Shown here: piece after piece, positions 45,554 to 55,373 of the stretch
Layout: each line of letters starts with the position of its first letter
Numbering within the stretch: the first letter of the stretch is position 1
Source: JADJLQ01 sp031417835
Lineage (GTDB): Bacteria; Bacteroidota; Bacteroidia; Chitinophagales; Saprospiraceae
DNA: 64,000 bases
Assembly (NCBI GenBank): GCA_031417835.1
Contig: JANOWJ010000166.1
Location: forward strand, 1 to 64,000
Reading direction: 5' to 3'
Notes under the pieces: model-generated
Seen by the model: only the letters and a program-made list of their open reading frames with translations
Database searches by the model: none
What the model was told of the DNA's origin: nothing
Program-made: the position numbers and the translations under genes

Positions 45554-47698
45554 ATGAATACGATAAATAAAACGCTTGCGATCATTACTTTGTCATGGCT
45601 TGCCAGCCTGAGGCTTTCTGGCCAGACAACAGATTTTTTGAATAAGCAGGCAGATGGCTATTTTAATAATAAGCAGTTTACTAAAGCATTATTCATCTAT
45701 CAGCAATTGTTGATGTCCTCACCTCAGAGACACGATTTGTTGATCAAGCGGGCTATCTGTGACTTTGAAACGAATCACTTAGATTCAGCAGAGTTTTATC
45801 TTAAAAAATTATTATTTACCTCAAGAGAGGAACTCGATCTTATCCATTATATCTATGGCAAGATATTAATGAGCAAGGGAGAATTTGATCTAGCTATTAG
45901 ACAATTCAAAAAGAGCTTAAATTTTGCGCATAATCGGGCAGACTTTAGAGCTAAAATCATAGATGATATCAAACGTTGTGGTGCAGCTTTGAGCTTACCC
46001 AGAGCCTCGGATGCAATCTTGATCGAAGCTGCAGGTACGGAAGTGAATACCGAGTGGGATGAAATAAATCCCATTCCAAGTATCAATATGGACTCAAAAT
46101 TCTATTTTAACTCTAATCGGGAAGTCAGCGGTCTACAAAGCAATTACAGTGAGGGCTTTGAATTAGCATATGATATGTACTCCAGCACACTGCAAAGTGG
46201 AGAATGGTCGGATATCAATGCCTTGAATCCTAATCTGAGTACAAAAAACCATGAATTGTTAGCAGATTTTGAAGAAAACGGCCAAATCCTATATTTTAGA
46301 AAAGGCGAGAAGATGAATGCCCTTGACTTCGTCACGGATACATTCAATCGGGTGGATGAAAAAATTAAAAAGGGAAAATTTGACGCCGCGTTTTTAAAAT
46401 CTGGTGACGATATCCATCTTTTTACGAATGACATTTTAATATTTTCGAGCAGACACTTACAAGGCTTTGGAGGCTTCGATCTCTATTATTCAAAACGTAT
46501 CGCCGGCGGTTGGTCAGATCCGGTCAATCTAGGCAAAGATATCAATACACCTTATGATGAGATCAGTCCTTATTTAGCTTTTGATGGACGCACACTTTTC
46601 TTCAGTAGTAATAATCTGATGAGTATGGGTGGATTTGATTTATTCTATGCCTCCTTTGATGATAAATCCAAAAAATGGACTACGCCGAGCAATATGGGGA
46701 CACCACTCAATAGCAGTGAAGATGAAAAACACTTTCGATTAAATAAAAGTAGACTAAGTGGTCTATTTTCTTCTAATAGGAAAATAGGTATCGGTGGATT
46801 TGACATTTATTTAGCGTACTTCAGGCAAGCTTTGTCGCCACAATTGGAAAGGTCCAGGCCTATTTTTTTTGGATCTTATGATGTGCCGTCCATGTCTACT
46901 TCTAGTACTCCGCCCAAAATCAATGCTCCAGAGTCAGAGCATATCGTACTACCAAAACCTATGATTTACTATGAATCAGATGATCAATTGACATTACCTG
47001 CAGTGACTCAGGCCTTAGATCAAATAGGCAGTAATCTTCAGAAAAATCAATTGTTGAATGTCTTGGTAGAAGTTTTTTCTGATTATTCAGGAGCTCAGGA
47101 TTTGATCTATTCCATCAAGCGAGCTGAATCTATCAAAACCTACCTTGCTAATCAAGGGGTTAAGCCATCGCGCATTACAGTCAAAGGTTATGGCTCCGGA
47201 TTTCCTCTAGCTAAAGAGTCTCTAAATGATGAGCCCAATCCAGCGGGAAAAAGTTTGAATCGGAGGATAGAATTTACCTATTTCATAGCTGATCCGACCA
47301 TTAAAAATCGATTAAGCATCCATACTCGAACCGAGGCGATCAATCCGCTTTTTACAGATCAAAAGTTAGCTAATTTTAGAGCGACAGAACAAGGAATTAA
47401 CTACAAAGTTTTATTAGTGTCTGCCTCTAATCCATCCAACCTTGATCCATACATCAAGGATACTCCTACATCTTATTTAATAGAAAAGAATAATATCAAC
47501 AGTAGATACGAATTGTTGACCCGCGGCTATGCAACTTTCGAAGCTGGACATGCTGCCCGAAAGCAAGCTATGGCCGATGGATTTGAGGATGCTATCGTAT
47601 TGGCTTATTTTGAAAATCAGCGGCTGCAAAATACCTTTCTCACTAAATGGGCTGAAATATTTCCAGAAGTATTAAAGTATATCTATCGCAGTGAATAA
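45554..47698 (+). CDS. OmpA-family PD40/TPR outer-membrane protein
   Basis: A 714-residue envelope protein; I use ATG 45554 rather than the TTG six bases upstream. A signal peptide (IITLSWLASLRLSGQ) leads to TPR-like helices (about 20-140), then WD40/PD40-type beta repeats (FSSRHLQGFGGFDLYYSK; LFFSSNNLMSMGGFDLFYAS), and an OmpA-like peptidoglycan-binding domain (VEVFSDYSG; IKTYLANQGV; ITVKGYG; SLNRRIEF). A further C-terminal domain of about 120 residues follows. This layout is common in Bacteroidota and is often linked to T9SS or gliding machineries, although no partner gene is nearby. Confidence 0.88.
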   Translation: MNTINKTLAIITLSWLASLRLSGQTTDFLNKQADGYFNNKQFTKALFIYQQLLMSSPQRHDLLIKRAICDFETNHLDSAEFYLKKLLFTSREELDLIHYIYGKILMSKGEFDLAIRQFKKSLNFAHNRADFRAKIIDDIKRCGAALSLPRASDAILIEAAGTEVNTEWDEINPIPSINMDSKFYFNSNREVSGLQSNYSEGFELAYDMYSSTLQSGEWSDINALNPNLSTKNHELLADFEENGQILYFRKGEKMNALDFVTDTFNRVDEKIKKGKFDAAFLKSGDDIHLFTNDILIFSSRHLQGFGGFDLYYSKRIAGGWSDPVNLGKDINTPYDEISPYLAFDGRTLFFSSNNLMSMGGFDLFYASFDDKSKKWTTPSNMGTPLNSSEDEKHFRLNKSRLSGLFSSNRKIGIGGFDIYLAYFRQALSPQLERSRPIFFGSYDVPSMSTSSTPPKINAPESEHIVLPKPMIYYESDDQLTLPAVTQALDQIGSNLQKNQLLNVLVEVFSDYSGAQDLIYSIKRAESIKTYLANQGVKPSRITVKGYGSGFPLAKESLNDEPNPAGKSLNRRIEFTYFIADPTIKNRLSIHTRTEAINPLFTDQKLANFRATEQGINYKVLLVSASNPSNLDPYIKDTPTSYLIEKNNINSRYELLTRGYATFEAGHAARKQAMADGFEDAIVLAYFENQRLQNTFLTKWAEIFPEVLKYIYRSE

Positions 47699-47710
47699 CT
47701 AAAGTATATC

Positions 47711-48298
47711 ATGAGAAGAAAAGAATCATTTTTAGAACAAAGTTTAAAGAACATTAAGACCGTAGGGACACTCACCAGAAGTTCCTCTTTTTTGTGCAAA
47801 GAAATCACCCGACAGATTGATTGGGAGGGTGACCAGATCATATTAGAACTCGGTGCAGGAGATGGGGTGATCACCAAATATATTTTGGATAAATTATCCA
47901 AAAATTCTAAGCTCATAGCACTTGAGATCAACGAAGTTTTTTGTGATGAAATGAGAAAGATCAACGATGATCGATTGATCATAGTGAGCGAAGATGCTGC
48001 TCAACTGCCAGCCATTCTAAAAAAATTACACATAGAGCAAATAGATCACGTAGTCTCAGCTATTCCTTTTGTCATTTTGCCGGAAGCAACTGCTATACAA
48101 ATCATTCAGGCTGCATTTGATTTTTTAGCTCCAAGTGGTAAATTTGTACAAGTGCATTATTCACTCCTGGCCAAAAAGTTATACGACAGAGTCTTCGGCA
48201 ATGTGCAAGTGAAATTTGTACCCTTCAATATCCCACCTGCATTTTTATTAATTATGCAAAAAGCAGTTGTCAAAATACCGGTATCCATGATGCTGTAA
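47711..48298 (+). CDS. KsgA/PmtA-like SAM methyltransferase
   Basis: A 195-residue class I methyltransferase. The SAM site is ILELGAGDGVITKYIL, followed by LIALEINEVFCDEM and IVSEDAAQLP. The pattern LTRSSSFLCKEITRQI and IDHVVSAIPFVILP resembles phospholipid N-methyltransferases (PmtA-like) and small relatives of rRNA adenine dimethylases. The membrane-near C-terminus (FNIPPAFLLIMQKAV) favours a lipid substrate. Its 3' end overlaps the convergent GHMP kinase gene by 29 bases. Confidence 0.8.
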   Translation: MRRKESFLEQSLKNIKTVGTLTRSSSFLCKEITRQIDWEGDQIILELGAGDGVITKYILDKLSKNSKLIALEINEVFCDEMRKINDDRLIIVSEDAAQLPAILKKLHIEQIDHVVSAIPFVILPEATAIQIIQAAFDFLAPSGKFVQVHYSLLAKKLYDRVFGNVQVKFVPFNIPPAFLLIMQKAVVKIPVSMML

Positions 48299-49142
48299 TA
48301 GCTGGGGGCAGTTGCATACTGGACCAAGCTAGGTAATAGCCTCCACCTCCCTTGCCGCATAATTTGAGATAATAAGTGTCGGAGCGTAGTCCCTCCATCC
48401 AAAGATCATAGATTTTAGGCACGATAAGCGGCTTAAATATTCGACTTTGGAGTTGAGATAGTTTTTTTATAAGAGGTATAAAATCTGTAAATTTTTCTAG
48501 GACCATAGCTTGGATGAGGTCCCGATTTAGGATCTCCATTTGTAAAATTCCGGCCTGAAACATTGAATTATCCTGTTGTGCATAATACCACTCGATGGGT
48601 GAGCTAGTACCTCTCGTCGTATTGGAGTTAATAAGATAGAAATGTTGAAGGATGGATGAGTGTCCGGGCATGATCATAAGATCGACAGGTACGATGTGAC
48701 TTTGCCTCAGGATAGTGGCTTGTCTTGTATATGAGATCAACGGATCAAATCCTGAACTTGTACCATGGTAGTATTGTTCGATAGCCGCGAGCCTTTCTTG
48801 CATGATGACTAAATCGGTTACTTTATCTATAGCATATTGCTTTAAAATCGCCGCTGTCAAAGCTCCTGAACTCCCTAAGCCATACCCTTGAGGAATATTG
48901 GATTCAAATCGTAATCCTTTTAAAAGATCATAGTTGAACTTTTCATGGTCCAAAAAAGTCAAGTCACCCAGATGAACCTGCAGCTCCTTCAGTCGTTGAT
49001 CAATCAGGTTTGGCGTAAACTGCCATTGGCCATAAAAATGATCGAGCGGCATTGCAAATGCATCGCCACCATTCAATACGGTATATTCTCCAGCTAAAAG
49101 TATTTTACCTGGAGTCAAGTTCTCCTGTAAAGCTGAAGTCAC
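48270..49142 (-). CDS. GYDIA-type GHMP kinase
   Basis: A 290-residue GHMP-superfamily kinase like the Bacteroidota GYDIA group. It starts with GTG and shows TPGKILLAGEYTVLNGG, the ATP loop PQGYGLGSSGAL, the group position as GTSSGFDPLIS (GFDP where the name-giving motif is GYDIA), and a C-terminal LKLCGKGGGGYYL. Related enzymes phosphorylate mevalonate-pathway intermediates, but the substrate of this group is not proven. The gene converges with and overlaps the methyltransferase gene. Confidence 0.85.
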   Translation of the reverse strand: MTSALQENLTPGKILLAGEYTVLNGGDAFAMPLDHFYGQWQFTPNLIDQRLKELQVHLGDLTFLDHEKFNYDLLKGLRFESNIPQGYGLGSSGALTAAILKQYAIDKVTDLVIMQERLAAIEQYYHGTSSGFDPLISYTRQATILRQSHIVPVDLMIMPGHSSILQHFYLINSNTTRGTSSPIEWYYAQQDNSMFQAGILQMEILNRDLIQAMVLEKFTDFIPLIKKLSQLQSRIFKPLIVPKIYDLWMEGLRSDTYYLKLCGKGGGGYYLAWSSMQLPPAITASWIPVF

Positions 49143-49166
49143 GCTAGCGTAAGGATAAAATATACT

Positions 49167-51212
49167 TTATTGTTTACCATGTCTGGCTATCCGGTATAAG
49201 ATGACGCCCAATATGACGAAACAAATGGCCCCGACGATATCATAGGTATGCATGCCGATGATTGTTTTCATTTTAGGTGCGATACTCAGTTTTTCTAATA
49301 CATCGAGATTTTTGACAGAAACTACAGCAATGATCACACCGGCTAACGCTCCTCCTGCCACCAGGCCGGTTGCAAATAATTTGCCTTTGCTCAACTCTTC
49401 ATCGTCCTCTGTGATGATTGTATCTTTTTTAGCTCGCCAGTCTACCCATCCTTTGATCATGCCACCGATGAATATGGGTAAAGTAGTGCTCAATGGAAGA
49501 TATAAGCCTACAGCAAAAGATAATGCACTCGCTCCGCATAATTCGACGGTAAACGCTATGAAGGCACCCACTAACACAAATTGCCAATCTAAATTAAATG
49601 ATAAAAGGCCTTTGATCAACGTAGCTAACAAGGTACCCTGAGGTGCAGGATACTTGTCAGATCCTATAGCATGAGCTACGCCAGTGCGCAACACTTCAGC
49701 ATCCTGATCCAGATATTTGATGGTAATGCCAATCACAATGGATGACACGATGGCCCCTATGAATAATGCTATTTGCTGATATCGGGGTGTAGCTCCGAGG
49801 ATATAGCCGGTTTTGAGATCTTGAGAGGTATTGCCTGCATTTGCAGCTGCTATACAAATCATAGATCCTACGACCAAGGCCATGGGTTCATACGTTTGAC
49901 CTGTCCAACCCATACTAATAAAGATCAATGATGTGCCCATCAATGTAGCGATAGTCATACCACTGATTGGGTTAGAGCTAGTGCCGATCAGGCCAGTTAT
50001 TCTGCTCGATACAGTGACGAATAAGGTTCCGAATATCAAGATGAGGAAACCAATGAATAATTTAGCGAACCAATTATCCCCAGGTATACCAGGTAGAAAT
50101 GAAAGGATAATGACCAAAGCTAAACTACCGATCAGAACGACCTTTATGTTTAGGTCCCGATCGGTGCGATCTCCAGCTGCTGCATCAGCAGCATTGATAT
50201 TAAAGGAAGTAAAACTGTTTTTAAAGGAGGAGACTATGGTCGGTATGGTTTTGATCAAGGTCATCAAACCTCCTGCGGTGACTGCCCCAGCTCCAATCTG
50301 TCGAATAAATGCACGATACAGTGCAATCTCCGTATTTTCAAAAGAGTGAGTCAGCGGATTCCAACCCCCGGGACCTCCTTCTGTCTTGATATCAGCGAGA
50401 TAGCCCAACTTGATGAGTTGATTGGCAATAGTATCAGGAGAAACCAATGTAGCCAACAGAGGATTAAGGGCAAGCCAAGCTAAAACACCACCTGCTACAA
50501 GCACTCCGGCTATCCGAGGTCCTATGATATACCCGACACCAAGATATTCAGGCGTGATGTCTGCATTGATGGTAGCCGAAGGAAAAAATTTATTTTTCAC
50601 CGATGTGACATAAGTAGGGGTCTCGGCTATAAAATGAAATACTTTTTGCAGGACCGCATATATAGTAGCGATCGCAAGTCCTAGGTATGCCGTCTTAGCA
50701 AAATCACCACCTTTTTCCCCCGCGATGAGCACGGACGCACATGCTGTTCCTTCAGGATAGGGCAGGGTGTCATGCTCTTTTACGATCAAAGGTTTGCGCA
50801 GCGGAATCATCAATAATGTGCCCAATATTCCCCCGAGCATAGCTAGGGAAAGTATAGTGAGATAATTAAAGTAGGAAGCAGAATCTACACCTCCATCGGT
50901 GCTGGCTGATAAAAATAAAAATGCAGGTAACGTAAAAGCTACTCCTCCAGCTATAGATTCGCCTGCAGAACCTGTGGTCTGTATGATATTGTTTTCAAGG
51001 ATCGTTGTGTTGAATAGTTTACGCCCAATAGATATGGCCAATACCGCTATAGGTATAGATGCTGAGACTGTCAGTCCGGCCTTTAAGCCTAGATAGACGG
51101 TAGCTGCTCCAAATACAATTCCAAAAAATGCACCAAGCAATATAGCCTTCCAAGTGAATTCGGGCATGATGGTAGTGGAAGGCACATAAGGAGTAAACGG
51201 TTTTTTTTCCAT
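49167..51212 (-). CDS. OPT-family oligopeptide transporter
   Basis: A 681-residue inner-membrane protein with about 16 hydrophobic segments. FTWKAILLGAFFGIVFGAA, NIIQTTGSAGESIAGGVAF, LMIPLRKPLIV, LPYPEGTACASVL and NAGNTSQDLKTGY are typical of the OPT family. It imports oligopeptides, or metal-chelate conjugates in some relatives, by proton symport. A second peptide transporter (POT family) lies just upstream on the same strand. Confidence 0.93.
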   Translation of the reverse strand: MEKKPFTPYVPSTTIMPEFTWKAILLGAFFGIVFGAATVYLGLKAGLTVSASIPIAVLAISIGRKLFNTTILENNIIQTTGSAGESIAGGVAFTLPAFLFLSASTDGGVDSASYFNYLTILSLAMLGGILGTLLMIPLRKPLIVKEHDTLPYPEGTACASVLIAGEKGGDFAKTAYLGLAIATIYAVLQKVFHFIAETPTYVTSVKNKFFPSATINADITPEYLGVGYIIGPRIAGVLVAGGVLAWLALNPLLATLVSPDTIANQLIKLGYLADIKTEGGPGGWNPLTHSFENTEIALYRAFIRQIGAGAVTAGGLMTLIKTIPTIVSSFKNSFTSFNINAADAAAGDRTDRDLNIKVVLIGSLALVIILSFLPGIPGDNWFAKLFIGFLILIFGTLFVTVSSRITGLIGTSSNPISGMTIATLMGTSLIFISMGWTGQTYEPMALVVGSMICIAAANAGNTSQDLKTGYILGATPRYQQIALFIGAIVSSIVIGITIKYLDQDAEVLRTGVAHAIGSDKYPAPQGTLLATLIKGLLSFNLDWQFVLVGAFIAFTVELCGASALSFAVGLYLPLSTTLPIFIGGMIKGWVDWRAKKDTIITEDDEELSKGKLFATGLVAGGALAGVIIAVVSVKNLDVLEKLSIAPKMKTIIGMHTYDIVGAICFVILGVILYRIARHGKQ

Positions 51213-51332
51213 AAGTAGTTTGTGATCACCTAATTACTTGAATCATCATATTATTTTTCGAATGGATAACCATAAAACACAGACGATATGTTATAGTCAT
51301 TCTATATTTTGTTACACAGATTGATGGTGTCT

Positions 51333-52856
51333 TCACTTCACTTCTCCCATCAATCGTTTGGTCCATGGTATTAATAAAAACATGATCAATGCCGCCAACG
51401 CACTTGATGCAAATACATAAAAAAAGATTTGACTCAGTGGAAAGGATTCAAAAAGTCCGCCGACACGACCACCGATCCAATTACCAAGTGAAGTGCCTAA
51501 AAACCAGATCCCCATCATCTGCCCTACGATCCTGGGAGGTGCTAGTTTAGTCATGGCACTCAATCCCACCGGTGATAGGCATAACTCGCCCACCGTATGA
51601 AGGAAAAAAACCATCAAAAGCCATTGAGCACCTACTCGCTCAGTACCACCTGCTATTAAATTAGCTGCAGGTACCAACACTAAGAAACCTAAGCCAGCAA
51701 ATAACAACCCGAATGTGAACTTTAGTGGAGTAGAAGGCTCCTTGCCTATTTTATTTAATCTCAACCATAACAATGCAAATACACCGGATAACAAGAGTAT
51801 CCACATGGAATTAATGGATTGCCACCAGGTGGAAGGAAACTCAGTGCCGAATACACTGTTTACCGTATTTCGATCTGCAAATAGCGTCAAAGTGCTACCG
51901 GCTTGCTCAAAAGCGCCCCAGAATAAAGCAGCAGCTAAATAGAATACAATAATTGCCACTATTCGTTTTTTCTCCTCGCCATTGAAGCCACCGGTCGTAA
52001 ATAGAAAGAAAAAATAAACAAAGGGCACTACCAACAATAAGATCCCCATCAGATTAGAAAGGCCCGTTATCGTAATAGGATATAGACCTGTGAGATGCAA
52101 TAAGAATAAACCACCGATAGCTCCGGCTGTCCAAATGCCAGCTTTTGAAAGTGTTTTATTATTTACAGTCGCATCACCTTGAAGTTCTTTTGATTTAAGC
52201 CCGGCATCGCCTAGGAATTTTGATCCCCATCGGAATAGGAAAAGGCCCAGGATCATACCCACGCCTACGATGACAAAGCCCATATTCCAATCGATCTTTT
52301 GCCCGACATATCCTGCCAATAATGGGGCAATAAAAGCTCCTAAGTTTATGCCTACATAATATATTGAGAAAGCACTGTCTCGTCTTGGATCATCTTTGCT
52401 ATATAATGAACCTACCATAGTGGACACATTTGGTTTTAATAATCCGGTCCCAATACAATTTAATAATAACCCTACATAAAAACCTGATTTCCCGGTTGTC
52501 AGTCCAATCAATAAATTGCCCAACGCAATAAACACACCACCCCAAAAAACAGAATTGCGAGCACCTAAAAACTTATCAGCTACCCAACCTCCAGGCAAAT
52601 TTGTGATATATACTCCCGACACATATAAAGCGTACAATGCACCAGCTTCGCCCACACTCATTTCTAGTCCTGGATTTTGACCGGCGACGGAAGCCGTCAT
52701 GTATAAAATCAGTAAAGCTCGTCCACCATAATAACTAAATCGCTCCCACATCTCAGTGCCGAATAAAATGGCTAGTCCTTTTGGGTGCTGCTTGAATTGC
52801 GGGACTACGATCACTGCCAGTAGTACAAAGAAAGCTAATAATCCGAGATACATCAT
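51333..52856 (-). CDS. POT-family proton-dependent peptide transporter
   Basis: A 507-residue MFS transporter of the POT/PTR family for di- and tripeptides. GTEMWERFSYYGGRALLILYM holds the ExxER-like proton-coupling region; GGWVADKFLGARNSVFWGG and FSIYYVGINLGAFIAPLLAG are family signatures, and LFWGAFEQAGSTL lies in the C-terminal half. It is full length with about 14 segments. It lies 120 bases upstream of the OPT gene and may be expressed with it. Confidence 0.94.
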   Translation of the reverse strand: MMYLGLLAFFVLLAVIVVPQFKQHPKGLAILFGTEMWERFSYYGGRALLILYMTASVAGQNPGLEMSVGEAGALYALYVSGVYITNLPGGWVADKFLGARNSVFWGGVFIALGNLLIGLTTGKSGFYVGLLLNCIGTGLLKPNVSTMVGSLYSKDDPRRDSAFSIYYVGINLGAFIAPLLAGYVGQKIDWNMGFVIVGVGMILGLFLFRWGSKFLGDAGLKSKELQGDATVNNKTLSKAGIWTAGAIGGLFLLHLTGLYPITITGLSNLMGILLLVVPFVYFFFLFTTGGFNGEEKKRIVAIIVFYLAAALFWGAFEQAGSTLTLFADRNTVNSVFGTEFPSTWWQSINSMWILLLSGVFALLWLRLNKIGKEPSTPLKFTFGLLFAGLGFLVLVPAANLIAGGTERVGAQWLLMVFFLHTVGELCLSPVGLSAMTKLAPPRIVGQMMGIWFLGTSLGNWIGGRVGGLFESFPLSQIFFYVFASSALAALIMFLLIPWTKRLMGEVK

Positions 52857-52960
52857 AAGGTTGGATATTGGTTATAAAGATTTAAAAATAGACATTTATG
52901 GTTGAATTGGAAATATTTTTGAGCTTTGGTATTTCTGATGGAGCCGGGTGGTAAGGTCCC

Positions 52961-52990
52961 TTTGAATTTGCATTACTTTGTTTATCTTTA
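52961..52990 (+). promoter_or_regulatory. promoter of the cyclase gene
   Basis: TTTG (52961-52964), 18 bases, then TATCTTTA (52983-52990), one base off TAnnTTTG. It lies 35 bases before the ATG at 53026. Confidence 0.5.
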
Positions 52991-53025
52991 CTTGAATTCA
53001 AATTCACCTTACTGATCGATTTTAA

Positions 53026-55311
53026 ATGCCTGAAAACCGCCAACTTGCAATCATACTTTTTGCAGATATAGAGGGGTACACTTCCATCATGCAGAAGGAT
53101 GAGCAAATGGCCTCAACGCAGCTAAGACGATTCCATGAAGAGCTCGAATCAAAAATAAAAAACCATGATGGGCGAATAGTCAATTTCTATGGCGATGGAG
53201 CTTTATGTATATTTCAAAACCCTATTAAAGCAGTTCATGCTGCGATGGAGCTACAACAAAGTTTTCAAGTGTCGCCGACCATTCCGGTTAGAATCGGGCT
53301 ACACAGCGGCTCAGTGGTGCTAGAGGGCGATAAAGTATTTGGAGACAGCATTAATATTGCCTCCCGTATAGAGTCGATGGGCACTCCTGGCGCTATCTTA
53401 TTGTCAAAGAAAATTAGAGATGAAATAAAGAATCAAGCTGAATTTAAATTTACCTCATTAGGTAATTTCGAATTTAAAAATGTAGATGAACCTTTAGAAT
53501 TGTATGCTTTGGCCAATGCCGGATTTACGATTCCAAAGCGCGATCAAATGGAAGGCAAGTTGAAATCAACTCAGCATACCACTCGCTTTCAATCCAATCG
53601 TATTAAGTATGCCCTGGCAGGAGCGGGTTTGATAGCTTTTGTTATATTCTGTGGGGTATTAATAAAGAATTATCGGAAAGCAAGTGACTCAAATGTACAC
53701 GGTATCCAATCTATCGCCGTCTTACCTTTTCGCAATTTGAGTGCAGATCGTTCGCAAGATTTTTTTGCAGAAGGCATGGTCGAGATGATTCAAAGTAAAT
53801 TGTCGGAAGTGCAAAGCCTTAAAATTATCTCAATGACCTCCACTAGAGATTATCGGGACCACCGGAAGCCCATCAAAATAATAGCTCAAGAGCTTAAAGT
53901 AAATAATATTCTGGAGGGTTCGGTACTCAGAGATGAAAACAAAGTAAGGATCATTGTAAAGTTGATCAATACCATGACCAACGAACAATTATGGACACAA
54001 ACGTTTGAAAAGGACTTGACCGATATCTTCGCTATACAATCAAGCATCTCTCAATCTGTAGTGACAGCATTGAAGACAAAATTGTCTGGTAGTGAATTTA
54101 ATAAACTAGCCAAAGTGCATTCCGGTGATCCGGCAGCATATGATCTGTATTTAAGTGGGTTGGAATTTCAGAGGTATGCGCGTTTTGATACCTTGAAGAA
54201 TTATCTGGCCTTATCTAAGTTTCAGCAATCTATACGATTGGATCCTAATTTTGATCCTGCATTTGTAAGTCTTGCCAACTGTTGGTACAATCGTCGTCGA
54301 TTTGGGTGCAGTGAGCCCTGTAGAGACTCAGCTACTTATTATGCTGATATAGCCTTAAATCTAAACCCAGATAATGCAGACGCACTGGTGCTCAAGGGGC
54401 AGATTGCCTGGGATCGGATCGATTATTTAAAAGCTAAACAATATTTTGAACAGGCATTAGAGATCGCTCCCAATAACAGCGATGCGATGAACTACTTAGC
54501 AAATTATTTTTTACTGGAGACGGATGAAGTTGATAAAGCACTTGCCTTGTTTGTAGAGGCATTGTCTCGTGACCCCAGAAACGATGGAGTGGATGAAAAC
54601 ATGCAATTGTATCGCAATCTAGGCTGGGTGTACGAGCGAGCAGATATGCTGGATGCGGCATTAGTATTTCACAAGAAAGCGCTCAAAATTGCAACTGGTG
54701 GTAAACGTGGCATCTTAATCAATCTAGGCCAAATTGCAGTTTTGCAAGGACATTTTCAAGAAGCCTTGGAATATTACGACAGTTCTGGTATTAAAAATTC
54801 ATCCACCTTTGATGTACTTGATCTTTGGGCTTTTGCAAATGATCTTGGGGGGAATTACAAAGTAGCCGAGGCCGCCTATGCTAAGATGCTTGAAATGATT
54901 AAAAATGGATTTGCTGAAGATGTGCAAACTCATACATTTAGACATCGATATGCTCACATTCTTTGGGTAAAAGGTCAAAAAGTGGATGCTAAAAAACAAT
55001 TCGATCTAGCTTTAAAAAAGCTAACTGCCGATGTCGCAGACGGTACCAGACACCGTGGGCAAGAATATGATATAGCAGGCATTTATAATTTTTTAGGAGA
55101 TAAAGAATTGGCTTATCATTGGTTGGAAAAAATGCCGTTTGGTGAGTATACCTATAAGTTAATCCGGGTCGACCCATTATTCAAAGATATGATCGGAACA
55201 CCCCGATATGAAGCAATCATGGCACCTCATCATGAAAAAGTGAAGAAAATGCAAGACGGGATCAGAAAACTGGAAGCCAATGGACAATTGATGAAAGAGT
55301 TGAAAAATTAG
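53026..55311 (+). CDS. class III adenylate/guanylate cyclase with TolB-like and TPR regions
   Basis: A 761-residue signalling protein. The cyclase domain (about 5-180) has metal Asp D14 (FADIEGYT) and D57 (FYGDGA) and the core FGDSINIASRIES. A transmembrane segment lies at about 200-218. After it a TolB-like domain (IAVLPFRNLSADRSQDFFAEG; INTMTNEQLWTQTFEKD) leads to a long TPR array to about 740. The cyclase is cytoplasmic and the TPR part would be outside, so an envelope signal may control cyclic nucleotide level. Nucleotide choice (cAMP or cGMP) is not certain. Confidence 0.9.
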   Translation: MPENRQLAIILFADIEGYTSIMQKDEQMASTQLRRFHEELESKIKNHDGRIVNFYGDGALCIFQNPIKAVHAAMELQQSFQVSPTIPVRIGLHSGSVVLEGDKVFGDSINIASRIESMGTPGAILLSKKIRDEIKNQAEFKFTSLGNFEFKNVDEPLELYALANAGFTIPKRDQMEGKLKSTQHTTRFQSNRIKYALAGAGLIAFVIFCGVLIKNYRKASDSNVHGIQSIAVLPFRNLSADRSQDFFAEGMVEMIQSKLSEVQSLKIISMTSTRDYRDHRKPIKIIAQELKVNNILEGSVLRDENKVRIIVKLINTMTNEQLWTQTFEKDLTDIFAIQSSISQSVVTALKTKLSGSEFNKLAKVHSGDPAAYDLYLSGLEFQRYARFDTLKNYLALSKFQQSIRLDPNFDPAFVSLANCWYNRRRFGCSEPCRDSATYYADIALNLNPDNADALVLKGQIAWDRIDYLKAKQYFEQALEIAPNNSDAMNYLANYFLLETDEVDKALALFVEALSRDPRNDGVDENMQLYRNLGWVYERADMLDAALVFHKKALKIATGGKRGILINLGQIAVLQGHFQEALEYYDSSGIKNSSTFDVLDLWAFANDLGGNYKVAEAAYAKMLEMIKNGFAEDVQTHTFRHRYAHILWVKGQKVDAKKQFDLALKKLTADVADGTRHRGQEYDIAGIYNFLGDKELAYHWLEKMPFGEYTYKLIRVDPLFKDMIGTPRYEAIMAPHHEKVKKMQDGIRKLEANGQLMKELKN

Positions 55312-55373
55312 GAGCATGCTTAAAGTATTGTTCAATTCCGTTGATTGGAGCTGTTGATTATCTTTACCCCATT

